64,000 bases of DNA from Albifimbria verrucaria (taxonomy: Eukaryota; Ascomycota; Sordariomycetes; Hypocreales; Stachybotryaceae), in assembly GCA_020081605.1 (NCBI GenBank), contig JAHREC010000009.1, positions 1,984,001-2,048,000 on the forward strand. Direction: 5' to 3'. Made by a program: the position numbers and the translations under genes. The notes beneath the pieces were generated by a model that did not search any database, was not told the DNA's origin, and saw nothing but the letters and a program-made list of their open reading frames with translations. Below, piece by piece: positions 23,773 to 35,424 of the stretch. How positions within the stretch are numbered: position 1 is the first letter of the stretch; each line of letters starts with the position of its first letter.

Positions 23773-24015
23773 ATGATAAGCGACTCTAACGCAAACGACG
23801 CAATGTCGGGTATTATCTATCACCACTTCTCGCCCGAGCATATTTCATAGATCGGTCAGGCATTAGCGGCTGGTCTCCAGGGTCAATTGGATAAACTCGG
23901 GAACCGAATAGACAAACTCGAGAACCGAATGGACAAACTCGAGAAGCGAACGGATGAAAATCATGAACAGATACAAGCGGCTCTCCAAAGAATTGAGCAT
24001 CTCCTTTCGAAGTAG
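23773..24015 (+). pseudogene. Small coiled-coil ORF with one in-frame TAG
   Basis: From ATG 23773 a frame reads 25 codons to a TAG at 23848-23850. It then continues in the same frame to TAG 24013-24015. The second part is heptad-patterned and highly charged, with three near-repeats of the form DKLxNRI/DKLENRM/DKLEKRT, ending QRIEHLLSK. This is a clear amphipathic coiled coil of about 50 residues. A 41-nt GT-AG pair around the stop would be too short and would shift the frame. I do not recognise the protein. It could be a pseudogene, a read error or a fragment of a longer coiled-coil gene. Very AT-rich sequence follows at 24020-24070. Confidence 0.45.
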
Positions 24016-24811
24016 GATATCCGGTTTATTTATTAGTATATTACTATAAATTTATTATATTTTTAGTCGTTTATTGTTAGGTATCTGGTTGATTTTTTGC
24101 CGACATATCTGCGCTAGATATGCGGAATTTCTGCCTTCCCACTGTAGTACCAAGACTACCTCTGGAAGGTGTGTAAGGAAGGGAGTCGGAGAAGGTGCCT
24201 ACTGCACCCACTAATGTACGGATACAGGTGGTAGGAATAATGGCCGAGCCACAACTGGAAGGCCTAGAACCCAACGAGACAAACAAATGCTCCTTCAGGC
24301 CTTCTCCTTTCCTGGCTTGTACCCCTTGCGCCGAGGATTACCCCCTTGTTAGTAGGCACCTAGGCAGCGAGTCACAGGGCAAACAGCACCACTTGGTTGG
24401 CCCACCTGGTGTCCTGCATCCATCCTTCTTGATTGCATGTGATTGTCGTGTTGCCTTGGGGCCACGAGAGACTTTAGTCATTCGACCCGCAGCTCAGCCT
24501 TGGTGCATTCATTCACTCTGTCCTGTGAACCAAGAGCGCTGGGCAGAGCTGAGCTGAGCTGAGCTGACCAGGCAGAGCAGCCACTTCTTTCGGCAGCGAT
24601 TGACCGACCATCGGGCATTTATCATATGAGTCGTACGCTGAAGCTGCACCTGCTTTACTCATCTTGGCGATAGCGGGGACCCGTGAGGCTCTGCATCTTT
24701 CCTTTCCTTTCCTTTCCTTTGCCTAGGCTGGTCTCGTCTTGTCTTGTATTGCCTTGTCTTGCTTGCTTGCTCTGGTCCTTCTCCCTTCGTCGGGCTTCAC
24801 TATACACTGTC
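24016..24811. other. Intergenic, NAA30 promoter with GAGCT and CTTTC repeats
   Basis: The first part is AT-rich. A pentamer repeat GAGCT lies at about 24545-24566 and CTTTC units at about 24697-24720, close to the NAA30 start. An open frame at 24195-24557 shows no domain. Confidence 0.6.
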
Positions 24812-25423
24812 ATGGACTTGAAAGGCGCTGTGACGCTCGAAGCGTTGCGATACATCCAGTATGAGCATAACTTGGAGGCCCGGTACCTCCCTGCCATACG
24901 GTCTCTCATCTCCAAGGATCTGAGCGAGCCATACAGCATATATGTCTACCGCTACTTCTTGTGCCAATGGGCCCACCTCTGCTTCATGGTTAGTTCTCGG
25001 ATACGTACGCCTCTTCATGCAAGGCTAACTTTCTGGTCCCAGGCGTTGGATCCAGCCGATTCGTCACTCATTGGTGTCATTGTTTGCAAACTCGAGGTGC
25101 ATTCGTCTCACTCACCTCCCACCCGGCGCGGCTACATCGCCATGTTGGCCGTGGCGTCCCCTTACCGAGGCCACGGTGTCGCAACCGCCCTGGTGAAGAA
25201 GGCTCTTGACGCCATGGCCGAGCGCAACGCCGACGAGATTGTCCTGGAGACGGAAGAGACGAACACCGCTGCCATGAGGCTTTACGAACGGCTGGGCTTC
25301 ATCCGTTCCAAGAAGCTTCACCGGTACTACCTCAACGGAAACAGCGCCTATCGCTTAGTGCTACCTCTGAAAATCATTGGAGACGGCGCCGGCATGAACT
25401 ACAACGATGTCGACATCATTTGA
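24812..25423 (+). CDS. NAA30: N-alpha-acetyltransferase 30, NatC catalytic subunit (Mak3)
   Basis: Naa30/Mak3 is the catalytic subunit of NatC. It acetylates N-termini such as Met-Leu and Met-Ile on ribosome-associated chains. Exons are 24812-24988 and 25043-25423, giving 185 residues with no break. Family landmarks are ISKDLSEPYSIYVYRYFLCQW near the N-terminus, RGYIAMLAV, the acetyl-CoA motif YRGHGVATALV (Q/R-x2-G-x-G/A), DEIVLETEETNTAAMRLYERLGF and RYYLNGNSAYRLVLPL. The intron of 54 nt has GTTAGT, a GCTAAC branch point and CAG, but it is a multiple of three and has no stop. An unspliced message would therefore add 18 residues to the GNAT core. I use the spliced form because it restores the family alignment. 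Confidence 0.95.
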   Translation: MDLKGAVTLEALRYIQYEHNLEARYLPAIRSLISKDLSEPYSIYVYRYFLCQWAHLCFMVSSRIRTPLHARLTFWSQALDPADSSLIGVIVCKLEVHSSHSPPTRRGYIAMLAVASPYRGHGVATALVKKALDAMAERNADEIVLETEETNTAAMRLYERLGFIRSKKLHRYYLNGNSAYRLVLPLKIIGDGAGMNYNDVDII

Positions 25424-26357
25424 ATCGTCGCCATCTTCTCCCCGGCACCTTCACGATTTATCATGTTCACGAATTATTTCTTGTGTTTACTACAAGAGGC
25501 GTCCCGGCTTGTGCAAAGCAGCGATTGGGGCGGCATTGAGGATTAGCATAGCAGGGGCATAAGGTTACAACGGCGTTCTGGGTTCCATTTCCGTATCATT
25601 TGGCATCACGTATCCTTCTCCGCTAGGCATCGCACGCTCGGTTCTATTAATTGTAGGTCTCGCAGACAGTACAAGCAATTTTTCTATTCTGGGGCTGTTT
25701 TCGGTCCCTGTTTAGCCTAATATTGACGACACACGGATAGCCGTAGCCTCAGCTTAATAAACGTCATACGTGCATAAACATACCCGTCTTCCCATGACTG
25801 TGTGATCCGCTACAACCATCCGGGAATCTAGCCGCGCCTTGCACTCACTGATGAGATGAGAAAGTCTATTTCCATCGCAAAATCGTGCCAACTACAGCCA
25901 ACTACAGCCAACTACAGCATTGGCTGGCTGAGACGATGTACTTCGGTGGTGGGTCCGCCCCCGCGAAAGCCCGATGTCACGAAGCAGCGTTGCTTCAATG
26001 GTCAAGCATCATGCAGCTCTTTATGCCGATATCAATGGCTCAAGTATATGGGCAACATCCGACTTGCCAGCTGCAATGTTTGTCTCACAGTCGAATAGAG
26101 CTGTCCGGTACGTACCTTGCCGGATCGGCAGGCTAGAACCCTGGCCCTGGTCTTAAGCGTTTGGCTTCGTCATTTCTCTATTTGCAATCCCCAGATGACT
26201 TTGCTTCTAGTCTGGCGCCGACTCACCCTTCGAATCCACCCTCTTACATTCACGGAGACTATCCGCTAGTGGTTGGTGTTTACGACAATCTGACGTAGAC
26301 TTGCACATGCGCTTTCATTTTTATTTATTATCCTCCTTCGATCCTTTATATGCCATA
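25424..26357. other. Intergenic, NAA30 3' flank and DUF1917 promoter
   Basis: A perfect 10-bp tandem repeat CCAACTACAG occurs three times at about 25888-25917. Overlapping open frames at 25856-26156 have no domain. No RNA gene is seen. Confidence 0.5.
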
Positions 26358-27435
26358 ATGGAGTCGGACGACTCTGATTTCTACGGTGTGGACAAGATCT
26401 GCCACCGAACTGTTGCTGGTTGGCTTACTAACGTATTGTTATCCAGGTGATGAAGTTTCGACATCCCGCTTGGATGAGCGGATAAGGGCATTCGATGTTC
26501 AAACATGGATCCATCAGCACCAGAAGAACCTAGGTCAGCCAATACGCACCAAGGGTGCTGTACTTGACGGCTCCCACCTTCATAACCCATACTCTGGAGT
26601 TCCATATGCATGGCAGTTGACTGAAACAGTTGACGATTTTCTTCATCGCTTGCCCCCAGCCACTACAGACCAGACGGAAGATACGCCATGGATTTTCATA
26701 TGCAACCCGTACATACCTCGCGTTCACAAGCACCAAGGAGAGGGCCAGTCCAGTCTCGGCAATGAGGATGAGGCCCCGGAGGAAGAGGGAAGTCAGATAT
26801 TGCTTGTGGAGCAAGGTGGTAGAGAGCGGCTCGAGTTGGCTCGCAGCTTCATAGAAGGCTTGAAAAAGACGAATAAGAGAGAGTCCACGATTGAGAGAGA
26901 TGTACGCAAAGAACGGAAACAGGCTGTGGACGATATTCTCACCTTGGCTCATGCCGCAAGGGTTCGAGCTGGCAAGGTGAGCCAAAAACATGCAACCTCA
27001 CGCAGCTCTAGCTAATCATTCTCAGTGGATGTTATTCTGCAGTCCCAGTGAAGTAAACGAAGTTTGGGGGATTGTGGCCAGAGCAACTGCAAACAATGAG
27101 CTGGGTATCGCCGCCAAAGTGGCGCCCTGGCCTGAAGACGAGGACCCTCGCAAAGATCGCCTGGTCTGTATATACACACCTGACTTCAGAGACAAAGAAG
27201 ATATTGCCCGTGTGCTTCAACGTCTACGAGAGTTGAAGTTGGTTGAGGCGAGAGGACGGCCTATTTACTACAAGCCTGGTAAGTCTCGACCAAATGCAAT
27301 GTTGAGATTTGAATTAAACAAAGGTTTCTAGACGCATTTACGTATATTGGGATTGCATATGGTAATCCATGTGGTATCAAGGCTTCAATATATAGCTCCA
27401 CGGATTTTTGCAAAGCCAGTAATGGACCTGGGTAA
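26358..27435 (+). CDS. DUF1917 / UPF0696 (BLES03-like) domain protein
   Basis: This belongs to the DUF1917/UPF0696 family, which includes human C11orf68 (BLES03) and has an eIF4E-like fold; its function is not established. Exons are 26358-26385, 26447-26976, 27026-27278 and 27332-27435. They total 915 nt, or 304 residues, with no frame break. The N-terminus MESDDSDFYGDE joins over a 61-nt intron with a TACTAAC branch. Conserved blocks are PWIFICNPYIP, a basic helix (KKTNKRESTIERDVRKERK), KWMLFCSPSEVNEVWGIVA, LGIAAKVAP, LVCIYTPDFRDKEDIARVL and IYYKPDAFTYIGIAYGNPCGI. The last exon gives a short tail. All donors and acceptors are canonical GT-AG. Confidence 0.88.
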
Positions 27436-27913
27436 ATTCTCTTGTACGTTGTATTGACCAATTGCTGTCACTCGCATTGGTATTCAGAAACAGCCATAAT
27501 ACTTTACAAGACTGGATAGGCAGACTGCAAAAAGTGTACATCTGAGGCATCGCACGCATCTTTTGAGCAATGGCCAAGGACACGCAAGATGGAATATTGC
27601 TGCGTGATCTATTCACTCGTATACAAGCCGAAAACTACAAAATATTATCATGTTTCCTTCAGAGCCTTCAGTATTCACTTGACATTTCCAAGAAAGATGC
27701 AATAACGCGCTTGTGTTTGTTTGCAGGACTGTCACTGTGTTTCCCTAGTTTGCGCAGTTAGTAATAGGGTAGACCATTTAGTGACTGCTCCACCACGGTG
27801 ATCCAGTCGCTAACTGAAGACATGCAACACACGGAATACTTGCAAGCTTTGTCATTAAATCATTCTCGACCAGTGATTAAGCTTTGGTTTCAGCAAATCT
27901 ACCCGCACACAAT
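27436..27913. other. Intergenic, DUF1917 3' flank and DPH7 promoter
   Basis: Nothing is recognised in this 480 bp beyond flanking sequence. Confidence 0.5.
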
Positions 27914-29184
27914 ATGGACGACTCTCAAACGATTGCTTCCACAGCGTCTGTGACGCTGGACCTGCCACCAAGCGCAGTGCAATTTTGCAACAAGCACCCT
28001 GAGTACTTCGTCGTGGGGACTTACTACTTGGAGAAAACGGAGCCTGCCGAGTCTACTTCTAACGAAGACGGCGAGGAGGTTGCAGAGCCGTCGAAGAAAC
28101 CCCAGAGTCGAAATGGCAGTCTGCTGGTGTTCAAGGTTCACGGAGATAAGCTGTTTGTCTTGCCCTCGCTTCAGAGCTTCTATAAAAGAAACTGACCAGC
28201 CCGTACAGAGACCTTATACAAACATTCCCTCAGCCAGCAGCGCTTCTGGATATTAGGTTCAGTACAATTCCTGGCGAAGAGGACATTCTTGCAGCGGTGT
28301 CAAGCACTGGTACACTCGCAGTCTTTAGACTGGATCCTGCTTCGGATGCCACGTCTCCTCTTAGCCATCTGGCCACGAGTAGATGTGATGATCTTGAAGA
28401 GGATGTTTTGTTCTTGCAATGCAACTGGCACCCTAGCATTTCCAAAATACTCGCTGTGACGACATCCACGGGTGTAGCAAGGCTTTTGCATTTGTCACAG
28501 GGCTGGCAGATCGAGGATTGGCAAGATCTAGAGCTACAAAATTCACTCGAAGCCTGGTGTATAGCGTTATCACCTACGATAGACGACTCGGATAATCAAC
28601 AGACCCTGGCAACGATATACTCTGGAGGGATGACTCTATACTTCGCTATACGACATGTGCTTGGGAAAAACAAGCCGCAGCCAAGCAGAGTCAGGCCCCT
28701 TACGGATCCTATGTTGTCAAAGGGCGACATGACGCCGGAGTTACAGCTATCTTACCGCTATCCATCTTTGGCAAGGATGGGGGTAGGGTCGTGGTTACCG
28801 GGAGCTACGATGATCACCTACGTGTCTTCCTCGTCCACGACCTCAACGTTTCGCATGGCCTTAGACGAGTTGAGTTAGTCATCGACGAAGATCTCGGTGG
28901 CGGGGTGTGGAGATTAGATTTGATCGACGTTCAGTCTTCAGAGGGGTCGACGAGGATACGGATCCTGGCATCTTGCATGCACGCGGGGGCCAGGATCGTG
29001 GAGTTGACAAGCGAGCGGGACCAGGACTGGACATGCCATATACTGGCGCGGTTTGGGGAGCACCAGAGTATGAACTATGGCTCCCACTTCATGCCGGGTC
29101 AGAAGGAGAACAGCTGCGATGTGTTTCTGTTAGCTTTACGACAAGCTGCTGTGTCTGTGGAACTACCAACTGGAGAGCAATTGA
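27914..29184 (+). CDS. DPH7: Diphthine methyltransferase, WD40 protein Dph7
   Basis: Dph7 removes the methyl ester from the diphthine intermediate during diphthamide synthesis on elongation factor 2. Exons are 27914-28152 and 28209-29184. WD-repeat landmarks are PPSAVQFCNKHPEYFVVGTYYL, LLDIRFSTIPG, LAVFRLDP, the SGGDDSILRYTT motif, RHDAGVTAILPL, VVVTGSYDDHLRVF, LGGGVWRLD, CMHAGARIVEL and HQSMNYGSHFMPG. The natural end is a blade-like SFYDKLLCLW segment with TGA at 29182-29184. Three one-base losses (GGG 28627-28629, GGG 29096-29098, TTT 29135-29137) break the gene. As written, the frame overruns to 29279. Restored, the gene has exactly 406 codons. Confidence 0.9.
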
Positions 29185-30298
29185 AGGAACTGAGGGTCCG
29201 CGGGGCTCGAGGTAAAGGAAAATCCGCGCAGGGAAGAAGCCATACTTGCCATAGTAGCTCGGAAGAGTCGCATGAGTAGTGTTGAGTTTGCGGTCGAGAT
29301 GCGAGAGAGTGGATCGATGAGCTACTAAATTGAGACATTGATGGCGGGAATATGTCTCTTCATGCTTCCGCTTGTGATTTGAGGGGTCCATGGGTATGAA
29401 TGTGAGTGATGCCTTCATAGATATGGTCAGAAAGGCGTTGTTGTCCGAAAATACTTTCATTTCAATCGCAATGGATGGTAATGGCTGTCGTTAAGGGAGC
29501 GAGTTGAAGACGATGGAGGAGAGACCCTTGGCACAAGGACCCTTTGACCCGTTAGTTACCTTAGTACCTACTAACCTAGTACCGTACCTAAGTAGCACCG
29601 TGCACGGCTCGAAGCTTAGCTGCCACAGGGGAGGTACCAGGGAGCAGGTCATGTATCTAAGGTACCTAGGTACCTATTTATAAAAGTGGTGTGCTCCGTA
29701 GAGGCAGGTACCGCCTCCAGGTAGGCAGCCACCCTCAAGTAGAGGTACACGCGATGGTACTTGGGTTGGCGTCATGCTGGAGCTCAACGTCTATTTTCCA
29801 TCAGCCTTGCAGCTCCTCTGCTGAATGCGATGCGCTGCAACAGCACTTCGCCCCGCGGCGCCTTGTTCCACTGAAATTTCTCCTGCAAACAACAGGCTCG
29901 CCCGATTTTTACGCTCGTCAACAACCTCGCTGCGCTCTGCCATTCTTTCATCGCATCTGCCGCCGCTGATCGCGCGCCCCGGCCGACCAACACCGCTGCG
30001 CTAGACGTCGCTTTCGCTGTCCTCCGCTGCAGGCCCACCAGGGAATGTTGGTGTTAGGTACCCACGGCCGTTCCTAGCATCTTAGTCTATAGCTTGCTTC
30101 GCCTGATCCAGTCACCCCGCCGCCAGCTCACCAGATCTCAAACGCCCAGTCCAGTCACAGCCGCTTGCAAATCTCCATGCCTTTGCGAACCTCGACCGCC
30201 CTCTGAGTTCCGTCGAGCCCATTGCTGCCCGCAACCAAGCGGCCCCCGCCGAACGCCTCTCGACCGCTCCGCCATCACTGTCAGGCACGCCTCAAACC
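29185..30298. other. Intergenic with TACCTAGGTACC-like clusters
   Basis: Dense copies of TACCTA/GGTACC motifs lie at about 29555-29730, for example CTAAGGTACCTAGGTACCTAT at 29657. The remainder is the promoter and probable 5' UTR of the MSN5 gene, rich in CGCC/CTCG. No gene is called. Confidence 0.55.
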
Positions 30299-33200
30299 AT
30301 GTCTGCCAACGGCGCCCACCCGAGCAACGGCGGGGACACCGACGTCCTGTCCAAGATTCACCAGGCTCTCGAGGTCGTCCATAGCCCTTATTCTACAAAC
30401 GATGCCCGCAGGAGGCCCAGTCGTTTCTCGAGCATGTCAAGGACCTGCCCGAGGCACCCCTCCAAGGCTACAGTCTGGCCTCTGACAAGGCTCAGTCCCC
30501 GTTGTCCGTCACTATGCGCTTTCCTTCTCGAGCACGCCATACGCTATCAATGGGCCTCCTTCTCCGAGGAGCAGGCCGACGCCTTGCGAAACTGGGTCCT
30601 GCAGCTGAGCCAAGCTGTCTCGAGCGACGACCCTTCATATCTGAGGAACAAGACGGCCCAGCTCTGGGTTGAAGTGGCCAAGCGCTGCTGGGGCGCCGAG
30701 TGGATGGATATGGATGCCATGCTAGTACAGCTCTGGCAGGTTCCTGATTCGCCCGTCCACAAGGAGTTCGTCATGTTCGTCCTCGAGACTTTGTCTGACG
30801 AAGTCTTTGTTGGCGACGACCCCGTGGTGGCCATGCGTGAAGGAGTTCTTAGTAAGGCTTGTGTCGAGATCTTCACCCCGACTGCTGTTCTAGTTGATGC
30901 GTTTCCCAACAGGCAGCCGGGTCCTGATGTCCGCCATGGCCACGACGGCTGGCTGAGCCGCTTGACTGAGTTTCTGAACCAGTGCCTCAACTCCAATCCC
31001 AAGGACAACGAAGAAGTGAAGGCATGCACCGTCAAGGGCCTAACCGTGCTGTTGTCCCTGATGCCATGGGCTATACCCAAGGCCGTTTCAGCTGCTCATT
31101 GCGTGGCTGTCATGTCTGCTGGCCTTGCGTCGCCCGTTGTTGAGATCCAAAGGTTGGCTCCCAGCCTAATCCATTTCATACATAGTACTAACCGTCTTTC
31201 AGGCCTCATTGGAAGCACTTCATGCTCTTTATTGCCGGATCAACTTTACTGATGAGGAATTTAACGAGCTCGTTACTCCCATGTATAGCCGCGCTTCTGT
31301 TGAACTCTGCAAGAACCTCTTTGAGTGGTCTGCTGTTGATCCTGAGGATATTGACGATGACAAGTACCAAATCATGAAGAAGATCTCAGAGGTAAGCCTT
31401 CTTTCCCAACTAGACGAAAGCACAATACTCACCATTTTTCAAGATGCTGTCATGCCTGGGTGATTATTTCGAGAGGAAGTTCTCCAAAGTGCCTTTGGAC
31501 TCTGCTGGTAGTGAATTTCTCCAGCTTCTTGTTCAAGTCGTACAGAACCAAAGTCTTATGGTCTCCATCCCAGTGTTGGTCACATGGACAAAGCTCCTTG
31601 CAAATAGGAACATTGGGCCAAGCGATATGGTATCCCTATGATTGGACCTCTCCTGGAGGTTTGCAGCTCTAGATTGGTTCGGTACGAGAACCTGCCGCAA
31701 GACACACCCGACCCAACTCTCTTATTTCTTTTGGAGGACACGGATAACTTACCTGAACGCCATGCGTTTCTCGGCAATTACCGACGATACAGCTCTCAGA
31801 TCATCGAAGCCATTGTTCAGCTTAAATTGGTGGATGCTGTATCGCATCTCCTGGGCAGAACGGAACAAGTCCTGCAGAGTCTCTATGATGGACAGCCACC
31901 TCTTGACAGTAAGTGCAGCCCAACTGATAAGAGTATAAACAGGAACTAAAGGATTAGAACAAAACTACTCTAAGCACTCCCTCCCTGTATTGAGGGTTGA
32001 CGCACATTTCACAGTGGTTGAGGCTACTCTGAAAGGCTACGTGAAATGGAGAAGAACTCATCACCATGAGCACGTGAGTAATAATTTCAAGTTTAATGAC
32101 TGGCAAAACTCACATTTTGTAGGAACAACGAGGCGCCGAGTTGGAGGCCAATCTGGAAGCTTGGTGCAACAAGCTCCTCGAAATGACATTCGAGGTGCGT
32201 TGATAACTGTTCTAACGAAACTCCCCGTTGCTGACGCAAAGTAGGATCCTTTGATCCGAAAGAGGACCCTTCAGCTCCTCGTCTACTTTTCCACGACAGC
32301 ACTCAACAAAAACGCCGGCTTCATGCTCAAGGTCCTTGAGCACATTCTCATGACCTGGCCGGCTTTGCAGCCAGAGTATAGAGCTTACAACGACGCAATC
32401 AAAGATTTACAAGGGGAGAGCATGGTAGAGCTTCAGCGACTAGCATCGGAGATGCCGGATCATCTCCTTGTAGGCAATTCTTCAACTACTAAACATGTGC
32501 AGTACTGACATTAGGCAGGGTGTGTACGATCAGATCGAGAGCAGAGTGAACGACATGATGGCTTCCGGGTCGCTTGATGACAAGCGTGCACTTGCCTATC
32601 GGAGCTTCCTTTTCCTTATCATGTGAGAATTCCATGTTATTATGTCCAGTCCTATCGCAACTAACTGTGTTAGACATCGAGCGAGTACAGTTGATACCCA
32701 GACGAAGGTGCAGAAGTTAAGCGAATTTATTGAACCAGTCAAAGCGCAGTGGCAAAGCGACAAGATTAAATCTGCTCTCAAATCTTACTCGTCCTTTTGC
32801 GAATTTCTCGGATTAGACAAAGCGCAAGCCTACCTAGCCAATCGTCGTGCACATGAGATTCGTGATTGGGGATCATGCGAGCTTGACGCTGAGGGCCTTG
32901 CCCTTCAAACTGAGCTGGAAGAGCGTCTCAAGGTATGAGCTACTTGGGTAAGGGAAGTCAATCATCATTGCTGACCGTCTTAGCTGCTTCCTCTTCGGCC
33001 TACCAAGTCCTTCCTCGCCTTCTCTGTTGAGAGGTTGGAAAAGTCATCACCATCTTTCCAGGCATCCTACGCACTTTGGCAGGAAGGCTTCTCCAACATA
33101 CTTGCTGATCTGTTGGAATTCTTGAGGTTTGCCACCCTAATAGTGTTATCTAAACAGACATTGACCATTCTTTAGTTACGCCCATGCTTCCCACAACCCA

Positions 33201-34593
33201 GACAACTGGGTTGGCTTGCCCGCTGAGATGCGAGGCATGGTAGATCGCGTTTTGAGTGATCGCTTCTGGCAAGCAGGGATTTCTGAAGGCAGCAAAGATG
33301 ATTTCTACGCGCGCGTAATGGACAAGAAACACACCGTCGAAGGACTTGCATCCACGATTCGAGGTTCCGTACGCTTCGTGCGAGAGACGGCCTACGCGAT
33401 TATCTACTGCATGAGCAGATTAGATATGCAGTTTTATGGATTTGAAGGACTCTCTGCACCACTGTCCAAGGCGCTGTTCTCCGATTCTATCTGGCTTTCG
33501 ACACACCAGCAGAGCAATTTGCTTAACCTCGTTAGGTACCTTGTCGATGACTGTCCCGTAGACTACAGGGAACACTTCCTTCCACAGTTGCTCTCGGCCT
33601 GTTTCCAGCAAATGGATGCAAAGATCAACGGCGAATGGGAAAAGATGGACCATCAGCAGACTATTGCGGCAGACGGTGAGGCGGCATTGAAGGAAGAGAT
33701 GAAGTCGGAGAGCATCTTGCGTCAAGTCACGTACACGGCCGTTGTGATGGTGGCTGACTTCCTTGATCCAACCAAGCCAAGTATGTTTACTAGTTATACA
33801 TGTGTTACCGCTCGCTAACTCTTACTAGATCCACCCACATTGCAGTCACGAGCTCAGAAAGGCATCACTGTCGATGATGGCCCAGATGCATTCCCTTCCT
33901 TGCGACGGTTCTGTCTGGCTCATCGGGAAATCGTTGAGCCACTTCTCGTATTCTGTACCCATGGCATCCGTATGAGAGATACCAGGTGCTGCAGTATGAT
34001 CCTTCGCCTATTTTTCTCACTTGTTCCAGAATTTCAGCCCCCAAGTCGAAGACACAAGATGGTGGCCCATCCCCGGCGGAGACGTCCCAAGTTCCGCCCG
34101 AGATCGCATCAGCCATCAGGAGTATATCTCCTTAGATGTGCTCAAGGCTTGCCTCACATCTTTCCACGAGCCTTATTTTGTCGAGGTTCAGAAAGAGCTG
34201 GCTTCGCTGGTTGCTGCTGTCGTTGTGTACTACAGCCCCGTGACAACAACCCCAGGGATGTTCTGCTTTCGCTCCCTAATGTCAATGCCGCAGGCTTGGA
34301 CCGCCTCGCAGCATATATCCCGAAGCCCAACATGCATCCTCGACAGCAGAGAGGCATCGTGCTGGACCTTCTTAAGGATTTGAAGGGTGTGAGTATTTCG
34401 GAAATGGGAAAGCTTCCCAAGAGTAGCGGCTTCGGGAGCTCAGGCCGAAGCAAAAAGGCAACCAAGTAAGATGGCCCAGGAGTTTATGAATGATCCTGCG
34501 GCCGCTTCTGGTGGTAGCAGGAGTGGCATGATGGGGAATCGCCGTAACACCCCAGATGGTTTAGAGGGCGTCTCCAACCTTTTCGAGACATAA
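30299..34593 (+). CDS. MSN5: Karyopherin-beta Msn5 / exportin-5
   Basis: Msn5/exportin-5 is a HEAT-repeat nuclear transport receptor that exports phosphoproteins, tRNA or RNA-protein cargoes in a RanGTP-dependent way. The protein starts [12 protein letters not shown]. The importin-beta N-terminal and Xpo1 homology region follows ([61 protein letters not shown]). HEAT repeats run to a C-terminus with [21 protein letters not shown] and TAA at 34591-34593. Around ten small introns interrupt it, for example near 31153-31201, 31392-31443, 31911-31946, 32621-32674, 32933-32982, 33127-33174 and 33781-33828. One-base losses occur near 30409, 30500, 30525, 31152, 31635, 34040, 34119 and 34251. An apparent one-base gain lies in the A run at 34451-34455. 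Exon ends are approximate. Confidence 0.88.
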
Positions 34594-35424
34594 TAGGAAT
34601 GCGTCGGCTATCTCGCGACCTCAGTTAGAGCCAGAATATGAATCCCTTCGGCCTTGACCCCCATCGCCTAATAATTTGGCCGGCATACGGTTCGTGCCGG
34701 CCTAGCAGATCTCGGAATCATATAAGTTAATCTTACAACAACTGGCTCGATGGGTCACCGGGATTGACAAATGCATTTATGAAGGAGGGACGGTAATTGG
34801 TGTTGCTCTTGCCCGCAAGCGAAATCCTTTCCTGCTCCTTGGCAGTAATAGCTTTGACTAGATGACCAAGATGTCGACTATGGGATCGAGAACACTGAAG
34901 GAATAGGGGCGTTGGGGTGGTCCTCGGGGCGTAAGAAGTGATGGCTGGGCACTTTGTTTACATAAATTCAGTTAAAACATACATAAAGCGTGGGGATTTC
35001 GTGCAATAAATATTATCATTAGAACGTCAGCTAATTCCCAGTTCTTATAGCCAAATGAGGCTCCAGCTTGTTCGTGACGCCATAGAGTGAAGGCACAATC
35101 ATATGATTGAGGTTAAATCTGCTTTTGCACCGTCGAAGCACCAGCCTTCATCTAAGTTGGCAAATTGTAAGTGGCTGTATTCAAGTTGATTTCTTATTTC
35201 CTTCTCACACAAGCATAGCATCAGTGTAGTTGGACGTATGGAAGTACGTAAAGTGGATGAAAGAAAGACGAAGAAAGAAAAAAGAAAAGAAAAAAAGAAA
35301 AAAAGAAGAAAAAGAAGAAAAAGAAGCCTAAGTATTCCAAGTCCTAACCATAGCAATGTTCTATCGCAGTTATTTCTTCGACTGATAAGAGAGCGAGTCG
35401 GCCATAGACTACTCTGAATGTTGC
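34594..35424. other. Convergent 3' flanks of MSN5 and the membrane-protein gene, with a purine tract
   Basis: The spacer holds two 3' flanks. A polypurine stretch of AAAAG/AAGAAG type lies at about 35257-35325. No gene is recognised. Confidence 0.6.

Noticed and set aside
23848..23850. The TAG in the coiled-coil ORF as an intron acceptor
   Set aside because: The only nearby donor gives a 41-nt intron, shorter than others here, and joins in the wrong frame.
30299..30560. Separate small gene at the start of MSN5
   Set aside because: Three one-base losses within 120 bp change the frame and then return it; the conserved karyopherin N-terminus spans all of it.
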